Below, one piece after another: positions 1 to 8,751 of a DNA stretch of 64,000 bases (positions are counted from its first letter, which is position 1; every line of letters begins with the position of its first letter). The stretch is from Sutcliffiella horikoshii. GTDB taxonomy: Bacteria > Bacillota > Bacilli > Bacillales > Bacillaceae_I. The notes beneath the pieces were generated by a model. That model did not search any database, had not been told where the DNA came from, and saw only the letters and a program-made list of their open reading frames with translations. The stretch is taken from contig NZ_CP082918.1 in NCBI RefSeq assembly GCF_019931755.1, forward strand, positions 1,034,001-1,098,000. The letters are read 5' to 3'. The position numbers and the translations under genes are program-made.

Positions 1-1
1 T

Positions 2-871
2 GGGGATCAAATGAAGCATGCAAGGTCATTGCTTGAAGATGATGGAACACTGACTCCTCTATTGGAAGCGGTCCAATATGTCCACGATAATGGCGGAGTG
101 GTAGCTGGTACAAGTGCAGGTGCACATGTAATGAGTAACCCGATGTTTGGCGTGGGGAGGAGTTTTGAAGCGTTAGTCATCAATGATACGGAAGTGAAAA
201 CCGTCGCTGATGTACCACTGACAGGCTTTCTTGATCCAACCCTTAAAGACAATAATTTTCAGATTCCAGGACTTGGCCTTGTTGAAAACATCCTAACCGA
301 TACGCACTTTGATATGCGTGGAAGGCTTGGCCGCTTGCTTGTCGCTATGCGAGATACAGGTCATGAAGTAGGAGTGGGCTTGGATGAGGGGACTGCTCTT
401 GAAATAAAAGGAGATATAGGGGAAGTAGTAGGAGAAAACGGTGTGTGGATTCTCGATGCGAGTGGCGCAACCTTCAATGAAAAAGGTGCAGCTCCAGGGT
501 TTGAAGTAGATGATGTTATGGTGCATTACTTGACGGAAGGAGATACCTTCAATCTAGTCACAAAAGAAGTCATCCCTGCTGCAAATAAACAAGAAGTGGA
601 TCGAAGTGAAGACCCACTTTACGAAAGCTCTAATCTATTCGGCGGAGAATATGAATCTACCAAATCCCTGCTTTCTTTTGCTAAGAGTTCAGAAACGGAA
701 CAGGTGACCACTGTAAAAGGTAATGCATCTGACCCGGTTTTTGCGATACAATGGGCAAAGGATGATGTTTCAAAATACTACCAAAGTGATGAGGATTATA
801 TTCCGGATTCTTTAGCATCTTATAAAAAAGGGACGGTCACAAATATTAGATTATCACTTTGGGTGGAATAG
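2..871 (+). CDS. Cyanophycinase (peptidase S51), 5' partial
   Basis: The reading frame is open from the first bases of the window, so the N-terminus is missing. The visible part starts GDQMKHA, matching the GGDQ region of S51 peptidases. It then has the nucleophile elbow GTSAGA, with the Ser codon at 113-115. Cyanophycinase is a serine exopeptidase that cleaves cyanophycin (poly-Asp with Arg side chains) to beta-Asp-Arg dipeptides. The next gene, 27 bp on, is an isoaspartyl dipeptidase, which is the second step of the same pathway, so the functional link is strong. No cyanophycin synthetase gene is visible; the cell may scavenge the polymer or related beta-aspartyl peptides. Family call is firm; the exact substrate is inferred. 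Confidence 0.88.
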   Translation, partial: GDQMKHARSLLEDDGTLTPLLEAVQYVHDNGGVVAGTSAGAHVMSNPMFGVGRSFEALVINDTEVKTVADVPLTGFLDPTLKDNNFQIPGLGLVENILTDTHFDMRGRLGRLLVAMRDTGHEVGVGLDEGTALEIKGDIGEVVGENGVWILDASGATFNEKGAAPGFEVDDVMVHYLTEGDTFNLVTKEVIPAANKQEVDRSEDPLYESSNLFGGEYESTKSLLSFAKSSETEQVTTVKGNASDPVFAIQWAKDDVSKYYQSDEDYIPDSLASYKKGTVTNIRLSLWVE

Positions 872-898
872 GATGAAAAACTGAAGGAGACTTCTTAC

Positions 899-2068
899 AT
901 GATTAAGTTATTGAAAAACGGGACCGTATACAGTCCTGAATATTTAGGAAAAAAAGACATACTGATTGTCGATAAAAGAATTGCGGCAATAGAGGATAGC
1001 ATACATTTTGAAGACTCGGCGCATATAGAAGTGCTCGATGTAACAGGTCAACTTATCGTGCCAGGATTCATTGATAATCATGTCCACATCATGGGCGGCG
1101 GAGGAGAAGGAAGCTATCGGACCCGCACCCCTGAGCTTGTGTTATCAGATGCCGTAAAAGGTGGAATCACGACCCTGGTTGGTGTCATTGGAACAGACGG
1201 CACTACTCGTACAATGACAAGTCTTGTAGCAAAAGCTAAAGCGTTAAAAGAAGAAGGCATCAGTTGTTATGTTCACACAGGTTCCTACCAGGTTCCAGTA
1301 AAAACACTAACGGGAATGATTGAAGATGACTTAATATTAATAGAAGAAATTATCGGGGTCGGGGAGATAGCGATTGCCGACCACCGCTCTTCCCAACCAA
1401 ATTATGAAGAGATTGCCAAAATCGCTGCTGCTGCACGGGTCGGTGGGATGCTTTCTGGAAAAGCAGGAATTGTGAACATACATTTAGGCGACAGTGTTAG
1501 CAAACTATCGATTTTAGAAGAAGTCATCGAAAAAACAGATATTCCAATCCGTCAATTTTTACCGACACATATCAATCGAAACAGGGAGTTGTTTGCGGCT
1601 GGAATAGAACATGCAAAAAAAGGCGGCTATGTGGACTTTACCACTTCAAGTATTGCCAAGTTTCTTGAACAGGGCGAAACGAAATGCAGTGTTGGCTTAA
1701 AGGAAATGCTCGATCAAGGGGTACCAATCGAACAGATTACATTCTCTTCAGACGGCCAGGCAAGCTTGCCGGAGTTTGATGAAAATGGGGAGTTCATCGG
1801 TTTGCAATTAGGAAGGGTCACGTCCTTATTCAAAGAAGTGAAAGATGCCATCTTGGAAGAAGGGGTACTGCCCGCGGATGCATTGAAGGTGATTACAGAA
1901 AACCCTGCTAAAGTATTGCGCTTAGCTTCCAAAGGAACGCTTGAAGCAGGAAAGGACGCTGATCTAGTTATACTGAATGCCACGTCCTATGAAATTGATT
2001 CTGTCATCGCGCTTGGTCAAAAAATGATGTGGAATAAAAAACTGCTTGTAAAAGGAACATTCGAGTAA
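899..2068 (+). CDS. iadA: Beta-aspartyl (isoaspartyl) dipeptidase
   Basis: A 389-residue amidohydrolase with the metal motif HVH in DNHVHIMGG (about residue 61), Lys/His ligands in the central barrel, and the SSDG segment near residue 280 typical of IadA. It hydrolyses beta-Asp-Xaa dipeptides, here most likely the beta-Asp-Arg released by the cyanophycinase upstream. The ATG follows GAAGGAG at a 9-nt distance. The 27-bp gap to the upstream gene and the terminator just after this gene suggest a two-gene (or longer) operon ending here. Length is normal for the family. Confidence 0.92.
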   Translation: MIKLLKNGTVYSPEYLGKKDILIVDKRIAAIEDSIHFEDSAHIEVLDVTGQLIVPGFIDNHVHIMGGGGEGSYRTRTPELVLSDAVKGGITTLVGVIGTDGTTRTMTSLVAKAKALKEEGISCYVHTGSYQVPVKTLTGMIEDDLILIEEIIGVGEIAIADHRSSQPNYEEIAKIAAAARVGGMLSGKAGIVNIHLGDSVSKLSILEEVIEKTDIPIRQFLPTHINRNRELFAAGIEHAKKGGYVDFTTSSIAKFLEQGETKCSVGLKEMLDQGVPIEQITFSSDGQASLPEFDENGEFIGLQLGRVTSLFKEVKDAILEEGVLPADALKVITENPAKVLRLASKGTLEAGKDADLVILNATSYEIDSVIALGQKMMWNKKLLVKGTFE

Positions 2069-2079
2069 GTTATAATAGT

Positions 2080-2117
2080 AGAAAAACACTGTTGCTGAAA
2101 AGGACAGTGTTTTTCTA
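2080..2117 (+). terminator. Intrinsic terminator after iadA
   Basis: Perfect stem AGAAAAACACTGT / ACAGTGTTTTTCT around an 11-nt loop, with the T-run inside the 3' arm. It separates the cyanophycinase-iadA unit from the downstream regulator. Confidence 0.85.
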
Positions 2118-2140
2118 TAGATGGAGGTGTGAGTTCGGAA

Positions 2141-4204
2141 ATGAAAACAAAGGAACTGACGCTGTTGGCCGGGTCTGAGGAAACGAGAAAAACGCTTGAT
2201 AACCAATTGAACGAAATTATCGGTGATTTTATCCGAATTCGCAGTTATTCCGTTGATGCTCATAAAGTAACAAAAGTACACAATCAACTGATCATTCTAT
2301 CCTCCCATTTAATAGAGGACGAAGCCAAAGATTACATCGGGGACAATTGTACTGTATTAGTAGCGAGGCGTATTGTTAACTTTCTTAATATTGACAAAAT
2401 ATACAGTGTCGCAAGAGGCGAGAAAGTCCTTTATGTGAATGATTTTCCTGAAACGGTCCAGGAAGCGATCTCCTCCTTCGAAATTTTGGGAATTAATCAT
2501 CTTCAATTAATTCCGTATTTTCCAGGAAAAAAGGAAGAAGAACAAATTAAGATAGCGATCACGCCAGGCGAACTGGACCTTGTCCCTCCTTATGTAGAAG
2601 AAGTTATCAATATAGGTCCGAGGCTCATCGATATAACTACCATCATTACGATATTAAATAGATTAGGTCTTCTAGAGGAAAAGCAGGATCAGGTATCTAG
2701 TAAGTACATAAGTACGATTACAAGATTGAGCAAAAGACTAGGAGACGCTAACCAGGAAGCAAATAAAATCAGTGATCACCTGAAAAAGGTGGTAAACGGG
2801 GTGAATGATGGAATTTTGGCCATTAATCAGTTGGGCAGAATTACAGTCTTTAATGAAATAATGGAGCGTTTCCTGCGAATTCCAATGAAAAAAGCAATCG
2901 ACCGACATGTTCGCGATGTAGTTTCTGATCGTGATTTGTATGATTTCATTATGAACAAACGAGAGGAAGAAGCGGACGGATATTTTACCATCAGTTCTAT
3001 GAACTTTATGGTCCACCGTTTCATGATAGATCCTCAAGGGACTGTAGTCGTCACTTTTAAAGATGCAAGTGAAACAATCGAAATGGAAAAACAACTGAAA
3101 AGAGAATTAGTGAAAAAAGGGTTCTACGGAAAGTATCATTTTGAAGATATAGTAGGCAGCCATCCAGAATTATTGAGTACGAAGGAAATTGCCCGCAAGC
3201 TTGCCAAAACAGAACTTACTATCCTCATACAAGGGGAGAGCGGTACAGGGAAGGAATTGTTTGCCAGCTCCATCCACAATGCTTCTCCTCGTAGCAATGG
3301 ACCATTTCTGGCTGTCAATTTCAGTGCCCTTCCAGAAGATCTTGTGGAAAGCGAACTTTTTGGATATGAAGAAGGTGCATTTTCTGGAGCGAAAAAAGGC
3401 GGAAGAAAGGGTCTTTTTGAACAGGCAAATGGCGGCACCATTTTTTTAGATGAAATAGGAGATATCAGCTTGAAGGTCCAAGCAAGATTGCTTCGTGTTC
3501 TTCAGGAAAAAGAGCTGCTCCGCATAGGCGGAAACAAAATCATTCCTATAGATGTTCGAGTCGTAGCGGCCACAAACAAGGATTTGCTTTCCTTAATGGA
3601 AGAGGGGAAATTCAGGGAAGACTTATACCATCGTCTAAAAGTCTTGTTCTTACAGCTTCCTGCTCTACGGAAACGAAAGGAAGACATTGCGCACCTCATT
3701 CATCACTTCATTCAACAAAGCGATCAACCATCAATTAATTTGGAAGTTGAAGTATTGGAGAGACTAAAAGAATATGACTGGTACGGAAATATCCGTGAAC
3801 TAAAGAATACCCTCGATTATATGCTCGCGGTGTGTGAAGAGAATACGATCAAGGTAGAAGATATACCGAATGAAGGTTTTTTCCAGCAGGCAAGAAAGAG
3901 CATGAAGGAAGTAGCCACTACTGTGGAGTCTGCTGAACTTCCACACATTCAACAAGATTTGAATGAAGAATTGAGCAACATTGTAGAAATCATCTATCAG
4001 TTGCAAAGGACTGGAGAAACGGTGAGCCGGGTGAAAATATCGGAAGCAACAAGAAGTGGTGGGAGATTTTTAACTGAACAGCAAGTACGGTCTAGACTTG
4101 AAACATTAGAAAAGATGGGGTTGATTGAGAAAAAGAGGGGGAGACAAGGGACGAAGCTGACTGTATTCGGGGAAAAAACCTTCCATATGAAAAAGAGACA
4201 GTAA
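2141..4204 (+). CDS. Sigma-54-dependent transcriptional activator with PAS and AAA+ domains
   Basis: About 687 residues. The N-terminal ~190 residues are an unrecognised sensory region. A PAS-like domain follows at about 205-310, then an AAA+ sigma-54 interaction domain at about 330-555. Walker A GESGTGKE is at residues 365-372. The sigma-54 loop reads GAFSGA (412-417) instead of the usual GAFTGA. The C-terminus is not a Fis-type helix-turn-helix but looks like a winged helix (about 610-680: ISEATRSGGRFLTEQQVRSR then a basic wing). GGAGG at 2123-2127 precedes GTG 2129 (too close) and ATG 2141, so ATG 2141 is chosen although its spacing is long. It probably controls the cyanophycinase-iadA genes just upstream; this is inferred from position. 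Confidence 0.85.
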   Translation: MKTKELTLLAGSEETRKTLDNQLNEIIGDFIRIRSYSVDAHKVTKVHNQLIILSSHLIEDEAKDYIGDNCTVLVARRIVNFLNIDKIYSVARGEKVLYVNDFPETVQEAISSFEILGINHLQLIPYFPGKKEEEQIKIAITPGELDLVPPYVEEVINIGPRLIDITTIITILNRLGLLEEKQDQVSSKYISTITRLSKRLGDANQEANKISDHLKKVVNGVNDGILAINQLGRITVFNEIMERFLRIPMKKAIDRHVRDVVSDRDLYDFIMNKREEEADGYFTISSMNFMVHRFMIDPQGTVVVTFKDASETIEMEKQLKRELVKKGFYGKYHFEDIVGSHPELLSTKEIARKLAKTELTILIQGESGTGKELFASSIHNASPRSNGPFLAVNFSALPEDLVESELFGYEEGAFSGAKKGGRKGLFEQANGGTIFLDEIGDISLKVQARLLRVLQEKELLRIGGNKIIPIDVRVVAATNKDLLSLMEEGKFREDLYHRLKVLFLQLPALRKRKEDIAHLIHHFIQQSDQPSINLEVEVLERLKEYDWYGNIRELKNTLDYMLAVCEENTIKVEDIPNEGFFQQARKSMKEVATTVESAELPHIQQDLNEELSNIVEIIYQLQRTGETVSRVKISEATRSGGRFLTEQQVRSRLETLEKMGLIEKKRGRQGTKLTVFGEKTFHMKKRQ

Positions 4205-4235
4205 GTGGAATCATTTATCCACTTACTGCCTTTTT
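4199..4235 (+). terminator. Intrinsic terminator after the sigma-54 activator
   Basis: Stem AGTAAGTGGA / TCCACTTACT followed by a T-rich tract. It overlaps the stop codon of the regulator. Confidence 0.8.
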
Positions 4236-4262
4236 ATTCAAGATAAGAAAGCATATAAAACG

Positions 4263-4385
4263 GTTGATCTCCGTTCCAGGCGCTTCGCTTGCCTGCGGGC
4301 GGTCCGTGAGCCTCCTCACTTCGTTGCGGGGTCTCACCTGTCCCTTCCTCCCGCGGGCGTCTACGCGCCTTCCACTCCAATCAAC
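4263..4385 (+). repeat. Interspersed repeat, module A, solo copy
   Basis: GC-rich 123-bp imperfect palindrome. The outer arms begin GTTGAT and end AATCAAC. The inner stem is GTGAGCCTCC / GGGGTCTCAC. It is preceded by the AAGAAAG-TATA-like box seen before other A modules. No linker or B module follows. It lies just past the 3' end of a minus-strand small gene. Confidence 0.85.
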
Positions 4386-4411
4386 TGAGGGTTCATAGTA
4401 CTCAATCTGCT

Positions 4412-4594
4412 TTAGACGCCCATCTTTCTTCTGGTGTTGCTTGGTTTTTTCGTTTGCTGGCTTTTCATTTTTTGTGTTCCTTGTGCTCCGTTGAAGTTGC
4501 CTTTACCGCCTGCTGCCTGCTTCTTTTTGTTTTCCAATTGCTTTTTCATCGCTTCTTGCAGACTGATCTTCTTTGGTTCATTGCTTTCTGTCAT
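4412..4594 (-). CDS. Small basic conserved-looking protein of unknown function
   Basis: Sixty residues, hydrophilic and Lys/Gln/Asn-rich (MTESNEPKKISLQEAMKK...), with no membrane segment. The start is well supported: TAGGAGGAAGC lies 4 nt before the ATG. The N-terminal half is probably helical and the C-terminal half low-complexity and basic. I do not recognise a characterised family; nucleic-acid association would fit the charge but is a guess. It is read convergently with the upstream regulator and lies next to a solo A repeat. Confidence 0.7.
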   Translation of the reverse strand: MTESNEPKKISLQEAMKKQLENKKKQAAGGKGNFNGAQGTQKMKSQQTKKPSNTRRKMGV

Positions 4595-4733
4595 ATAGCT
4601 TCCTCCTAATGGTCCATATTAGTAAATTTAGTATAAACCATTTCTGCATAGAAAGGTAATAAGAATTTACTGGGTTTCTATAGAAAGAATTATATTTTGA
4701 AAATAGAGAATGTATTTAATTCAATAATTATTG

Positions 4734-4762
4734 TTGAAACTATCTTAGTATAGTGATAAAGT
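4734..4762 (+). promoter_or_regulatory. Candidate sigma-A promoter of the AGCS symporter gene
   Basis: TTGAAA (4734-4739), 17-nt spacer, TAAAGT (4757-4762). It would give a leader of about 180 nt before the ATG at 4950, containing the hairpin and palindrome listed next. Confidence 0.5.
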
Positions 4763-4834
4763 TATAAAAGTATTATATAACACTTGTGGATTTAACTAAC
4801 TGGTCTGTAATAACAACAGTATCAGTAATAAAAG

Positions 4835-4880
4835 TATTTAATAGGAAAACTTTAAAGCTTTTCTATTAAATATTTTTATT
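4835..4880 (+). promoter_or_regulatory. Terminator-like hairpin in the symporter leader
   Basis: Nineteen-bp arms, starting TATTTAATAG and ending CTATTAAATA, with 17 of 19 positions complementary, followed by TTTTTATT. It lies inside the 5' leader of the AGCS gene and not after a gene, so it is a candidate attenuator. Confidence 0.5.
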
Positions 4881-4887
4881 GGAAACA

Positions 4888-4911
4888 AATATTGGAAGCG
4901 TTACCAATATT
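4888..4911 (+). promoter_or_regulatory. Palindrome upstream of the AGCS symporter
   Basis: Perfect arms AATATTGG / CCAATATT separated by AAGCGTTA, 38 bp before the start codon. It could be a repressor operator or an RNA hairpin close to the ribosome binding site. Confidence 0.45.
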
Positions 4912-4949
4912 ACGAGTGTATCGACTACTACAGAAAAGGTGTGAACAGC

Positions 4950-6371
4950 ATGATAGACACAATTATTGAATGGAGTAATGAAATTCTTTGGTCATATGTT
5001 TTAATTGCACTATTGGTTGGCCTTGGAATCTATTTTTCTTTGAAATCAAAATTTGTTCAGTTTACACAGTTGGGTGAGATGCTTCGGTTATTAAAAGAGA
5101 GCCCAACTTCAAATGAAGCCAAAAAGAGAGTTTCATCTTTTGGAGCATTCTGTATCAGTGCGGCAACTAGAATAGGAACAGGTAACCTTGCTGGTGTGGC
5201 GATTGCCATCTCGCTTGGGGGACCTGGTGCAGTATTTTGGATGTGGGTGGTTGCCCTATTTGGTGCATCCCTAAGCTTTATTGAGAGTACACTTGCACAG
5301 GTTTATAAAGTTAAGGACAAGAGCGGCTTTAAAGGTGGTCCTGCCTATTATATGCAAAAGGCAATGGGAGCACGTTGGATGGGAGTTCTATTCGCTGTCT
5401 TGATCACTTTTTGCTTCGGGTTGGCATTTACATCTGTCCAAGCGAACACTATTACCGTTGCATTTAACGAAGCCTTTGGAGTGAATCGATTAGTGCTCGG
5501 ATTAGTTCTAACAGCAATTGTAGCGATGGTTATCTTTGGAGGAGTAAAAAGAATTGCCAAGGTATCACAAGTCGTTGTACCGGTTATGGCTGTTTCTTAT
5601 TTATTGCTGGCGCTATATGTCATCGCAATTAACATTGGAGAAATTCCAGGACTGATTGGTGTCATCGTTTCAAGTGCCTTTGGACTGAACGAAGCGGTAG
5701 CCGGTGGGATCGGTGCTGCCATCATGAATGGTGTAAAACGCGGCCTGTTCTCCAATGAAGCAGGTATGGGTAGTGCTCCGGTTGCAGCGGCAACTGCTGA
5801 CGTAAGTCATCCTGCCAAACAAGGTTTCATCCAAACCCTTGGGGTATTTGTTGATACTATCTTAATTTGTAGTGCAACAGCCTTCATCATTCTGCTTGCA
5901 GGGATTCCTGGCGGGGAAGAGATGGAAGGTATTCAATTGACTCAAGTGGCACTAGCTGAACATGTTGGACCTTGGGCAAGTATTTTTATCGCTATCGCCA
6001 TTTTGTTATTCTGCTTTAGTTCGATTATTGGAAACTATTATTATGGAGAATCCAATATTGAATTTATCAAAGAAAGCAAAACAGCCATCATGATTTTCCG
6101 CTTTGCGGTCCTTGGAATGACGGTCTTTGGTTCTGTTGCAAGCTTGAGCATGGTTTGGAACATGGCGGATTTATTCATGGCATTGATGGCTATCACCAAC
6201 CTTGTAGCATTGGCGTTTATCGGGAAAATTGCTCTTGCTGTTTTGAAGGATTATTTGAAGCAGCGTAAAGAAGGCAAAGATCCTGTATTCTATGCGAGTA
6301 ATATTAAGGGGTTAGAGAATACAGAGTGCTGGGAAGATGAGCCCGGAAATGTTGAAGAAAAAGGTGCGTAA
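4950..6371 (+). CDS. AGCS-family amino-acid (alanine/glycine)/sodium symporter
   Basis: About 473 residues with some ten or eleven hydrophobic segments and AGCS signatures: RIGTGNLAGVA, GGPGAVFWMW, GGPAYYMQKAMG and SNEAGMGSAP. The family imports small neutral amino acids (Ala, Gly, sometimes Gln) with sodium at the plasma membrane. A GTG at 4941 is open upstream, but AAAAGGTGTG at 4934-4943 is placed to serve ATG 4950. The gene stands alone between the structured leader (4769-4949) and a terminator. The exact substrate cannot be read from sequence. Confidence 0.9.
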   Translation: MIDTIIEWSNEILWSYVLIALLVGLGIYFSLKSKFVQFTQLGEMLRLLKESPTSNEAKKRVSSFGAFCISAATRIGTGNLAGVAIAISLGGPGAVFWMWVVALFGASLSFIESTLAQVYKVKDKSGFKGGPAYYMQKAMGARWMGVLFAVLITFCFGLAFTSVQANTITVAFNEAFGVNRLVLGLVLTAIVAMVIFGGVKRIAKVSQVVVPVMAVSYLLLALYVIAINIGEIPGLIGVIVSSAFGLNEAVAGGIGAAIMNGVKRGLFSNEAGMGSAPVAAATADVSHPAKQGFIQTLGVFVDTILICSATAFIILLAGIPGGEEMEGIQLTQVALAEHVGPWASIFIAIAILLFCFSSIIGNYYYGESNIEFIKESKTAIMIFRFAVLGMTVFGSVASLSMVWNMADLFMALMAITNLVALAFIGKIALAVLKDYLKQRKEGKDPVFYASNIKGLENTECWEDEPGNVEEKGA

Positions 6372-6385
6372 AAGGAATATGTTAC

Positions 6386-6424
6386 ATGTAGCTGCGGGAT
6401 CTAGGTGATCCTGTGGCTTTTTTC
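6386..6424 (+). terminator. Intrinsic terminator after the AGCS gene
   Basis: Stem AGCTGCGGGATC / GATCCTGTGGCT (pairs with three G-T wobbles), then TTTTTTCTTG. The tandem repeat array begins about 45 bp later. Confidence 0.75.
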
Positions 6425-6838
6425 TTGTTTAGGAAATTATTAATTGTGGAAAAGTCTTCATGCTAATTCTTCATCGCCGTGATGAAGACCTCTGCGACGA
6501 GGAAAAGGAGAAGAGAAGTCCTCATCGCCGTGATGAAGACCTCCGTGACAAGGAAAAAGGAGGAAGGAGGTCCTCATCGCCGGTATGAAGACCTCAGTGA
6601 CAAGGAAAAAGGAGGAGGGAGGTCCTCATGGTCAGTATGAAGACCTCAGTGACGAGGAAAAAGGAGTAGAGAAGTCCTCATCCCTGTTATGAAGACCTCA
6701 GTGACGAGGAAAAAGGAGAAGAGAAGTCCTCATCCCTGTTATGAAGACCTCATTGACAAGGAAAAAGGAGTAGAGAAGTCGTCATCCCCATGATGAAGAC
6801 CTCAGTGACAAGGAAATAAAACAAGAGAAGCCTTCATC
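6425..6838. repeat. 52-bp tandem repeat array 1 (seven units) with leader
   Basis: Seven head-to-tail units start at 6468 (51 bp), 6519, 6571, 6623, 6675, 6727 and 6779, each otherwise 52 bp, plus a broken unit at 6831. Each unit has the inverted repeat AGGTCcTCAT / ATGAAGACCT across a 7-nt loop, followed by an AAGGAAAAAGGAG-like purine tract. The single mismatch is C-A on the plus strand but a G-U wobble in a minus-strand RNA. The leader carries TTGTTTAGGAAATT (6425-6438) and AATTGTGGAA (6442-6451), both also found before array 2. 52 is not a multiple of three and no frame runs through, so it is not coding. There are no unique spacers, so it is not CRISPR. Confidence 0.92.
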
Positions 6839-6924
6839 TATACGAACAAGCGACCTTAAAACTCATGATATACTTATATTAATTTAAAGTTATCAGATTT
6901 ATTTCAATAAGAAGGTGAACGTAA

Positions 6925-7722
6925 ATGCTCTATCAATCTAGGAAACCTAACCCTGTTTTAGCTCCATGGGTGGAGTCTTATTGGCAGGTTCAATTGGATG
7001 CAGGACCAACTCCTAAGAGTGAAACCATTCTCCCCAATGGAAAAATAGAAATGATATTTGCCTTAGATGGAAACTACACCGTGGTAAACCGCCAAACCAA
7101 TAAAGTCCACCAGGCATGGTTATCTGGTATACAGCATGAACCTTTACATATTTCATATAAGGGAAAGTCGAACCTATTCGGGATAAGGTTTCATACATAC
7201 GGTCTTTTTCCTTTTTTACGCATTCCTGTTAACGAGACGGTAAACGTGGTGGAGCCATTAATAGATGTTACAGGAAAATTGTATGAACAGCTGTATGAAA
7301 GTATCTCTCAAGCCAACTCTACGGGAGAGGTATTCTCTATTCTAGACCTGTTTTTAGTAAGGAATTTGGATAATGATAAAGTAAAACAGTTTAAACTGAT
7401 GAGTGAGATAACGCGACAGCTTAATGTCCTGCCAGAACAACCGATCTCTCAACTTGCGGACAGGATGGGTATTTCGCAACGCCATTTGGGGAGGATCTGC
7501 CATGATCATATGGGAGTCACTCCTAAATTGCTGGCAAGGATATTCCGATTTGAAAAGTCGTTCAGCTATCTCTATTCACAAAAAGATGAGGAGGATTTCA
7601 AGGCGCTAATTGACCTGGGATTCTATGATCAATCACATTTTATTAAAGAATTTAAAAGGTTTTCGGGAATGACTCCAGAAGAATATAAGAAGAGAGCAGT
7701 AGAGTCTAACAATTTTTTATAG
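6925..7722 (+). CDS. AraC-family transcriptional regulator (DUF6597-type N-terminus)
   Basis: 265 residues. The N-terminal half (about 1-150) resembles the DUF6597 domain of AraC-like proteins (ESYWQV...ILPNGKIEMIF, with FGIRFH further on). The C-terminal ~100 residues are an AraC helix-turn-helix pair ending GFYDQSHFIKEFKRFSGMTP, the classic second helix-turn-helix. RBS AGAAGGTG lies 6 nt before the ATG. It probably regulates nearby genes such as the DUF1761-DinB pair 68 bp downstream on the same strand; target and effector are unknown. Confidence 0.88.
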   Translation: MLYQSRKPNPVLAPWVESYWQVQLDAGPTPKSETILPNGKIEMIFALDGNYTVVNRQTNKVHQAWLSGIQHEPLHISYKGKSNLFGIRFHTYGLFPFLRIPVNETVNVVEPLIDVTGKLYEQLYESISQANSTGEVFSILDLFLVRNLDNDKVKQFKLMSEITRQLNVLPEQPISQLADRMGISQRHLGRICHDHMGVTPKLLARIFRFEKSFSYLYSQKDEEDFKALIDLGFYDQSHFIKEFKRFSGMTPEEYKKRAVESNNFL

Positions 7723-7790
7723 AATGTCCGTTTTTTACAATCCTTAAATACTCCATTCTTCTATCATAAGTGGGTAGGGAGGTGAGTGAT

Positions 7791-8201
7791 GTGGAGATGC
7801 AAAGTATTTTGGAGGGCATCAACTACTGGGCTGTGCTGATTTCGGCTCTATCAGCTTTTCTTATTGGCGGGCTTTGGTATTCCGTTCTTTTCGGAAAGGC
7901 TTGGATGGAGATACATAAGTTTACAGAAGACGAATTAAAAAAGTCAGCAGGTAGAGTGTTTGGCGGTGCGTTTGTTTTGGCAATTATCATTTCTTTTTCA
8001 TTAGCCATGTTTATCGGCCCAGAAAGCACCGGTAGTTTTGGATTGTTTGCTGGTTTTATGGCAGGTGCTTTTTACGTTTCGGCAGCTTTGGGTATCACGT
8101 ATCTTTTTGAGCGCAAACCGTTGAAACTGTTTTTAATTGATGCAGGATATCATATCGTAACTTTTACATTGATGGGATGGATTCTTGGAACATGGTCATG
8201 A
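7791..8201 (+). CDS. DUF1761 membrane protein
   Basis: About 136 residues with four hydrophobic segments. The N-terminal signature INYWAVLISALSAFLIGGLW followed by a GKAWM motif is typical of DUF1761. GGGAGGTGA at 7777-7785 supports the GTG at 7791 (ATG 7797 is an alternative). The frame is open further upstream to a GTG at 7770, which lies before the ribosome binding site and is not used. It is followed 26 bp later by a DinB-family gene, probably co-transcribed. No function is known for the family. Confidence 0.82.
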   Translation: MEMQSILEGINYWAVLISALSAFLIGGLWYSVLFGKAWMEIHKFTEDELKKSAGRVFGGAFVLAIIISFSLAMFIGPESTGSFGLFAGFMAGAFYVSAALGITYLFERKPLKLFLIDAGYHIVTFTLMGWILGTWS

Positions 8202-8227
8202 ATAATTATTGAAATGGGGATGAAAAG

Positions 8228-8737
8228 ATGGAAGAAGTGTTATTTAAGCAAATGCAGTTTGTCCGAAAGAGAACCATTGCGGCTCTTGATGCCACTACGG
8301 AAAAACTTGCAGATGAGATGCCGGGAAATGTGAAAAACTCAATCAGATGGAATTTGGGACATATTTTCGTTTCACAAGATACTTTGCTCTATCCATTCAT
8401 TGGAGAGGAACACAATGCACCAAAGGATTATGTTGACATGTTTGCAATAGGGTCAAGCCCTCATCAATGGAAGGTAGAGCCTCCTACCTTGAAAGAAATT
8501 AGGAACTATTTAGTGGAACAGCCTATTCGTATTCAAAGAGACTTTGCAGGAAAGCTGGAAGAAAGAATACAAAAGCCATTCAAATTGGGAGATTATGAGC
8601 TTACAACACTTGGTGAGCTGCTGAGCTTTGCCATATGGCATGAGGGGTTGCATCAAGGTACAATTAATACAATCAAGCGGGCAGTCGGGACAAAGGACCT
8701 TTGGAGTAAAGTGACAGAAGAAAATCAGCTTGTATAA
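8228..8737 (+). CDS. DinB/YfiT-family metal-dependent four-helix protein
   Basis: 169 residues. The DinB fold is indicated by helices carrying the His ligands: WNLGHIF (about residue 45) and HEGLHQGT (about residues 138-145), a three-His metal site. The family includes thiol S-transferases acting with bacillithiol and many uncharacterised members. RBS GGGGATGAAAAG precedes the ATG. It sits in an apparent operon with the DUF1761 gene and is closed by a terminator. Confidence 0.85.
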   Translation: MEEVLFKQMQFVRKRTIAALDATTEKLADEMPGNVKNSIRWNLGHIFVSQDTLLYPFIGEEHNAPKDYVDMFAIGSSPHQWKVEPPTLKEIRNYLVEQPIRIQRDFAGKLEERIQKPFKLGDYELTTLGELLSFAIWHEGLHQGTINTIKRAVGTKDLWSKVTEENQLV

Positions 8738-8751
8738 AAGAATGTTAAAAT

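Noticed and set aside
6425..6838. CRISPR array
   Set aside because: The 52-bp units are contiguous, with no unique spacers between short repeats, and no cas genes are present.
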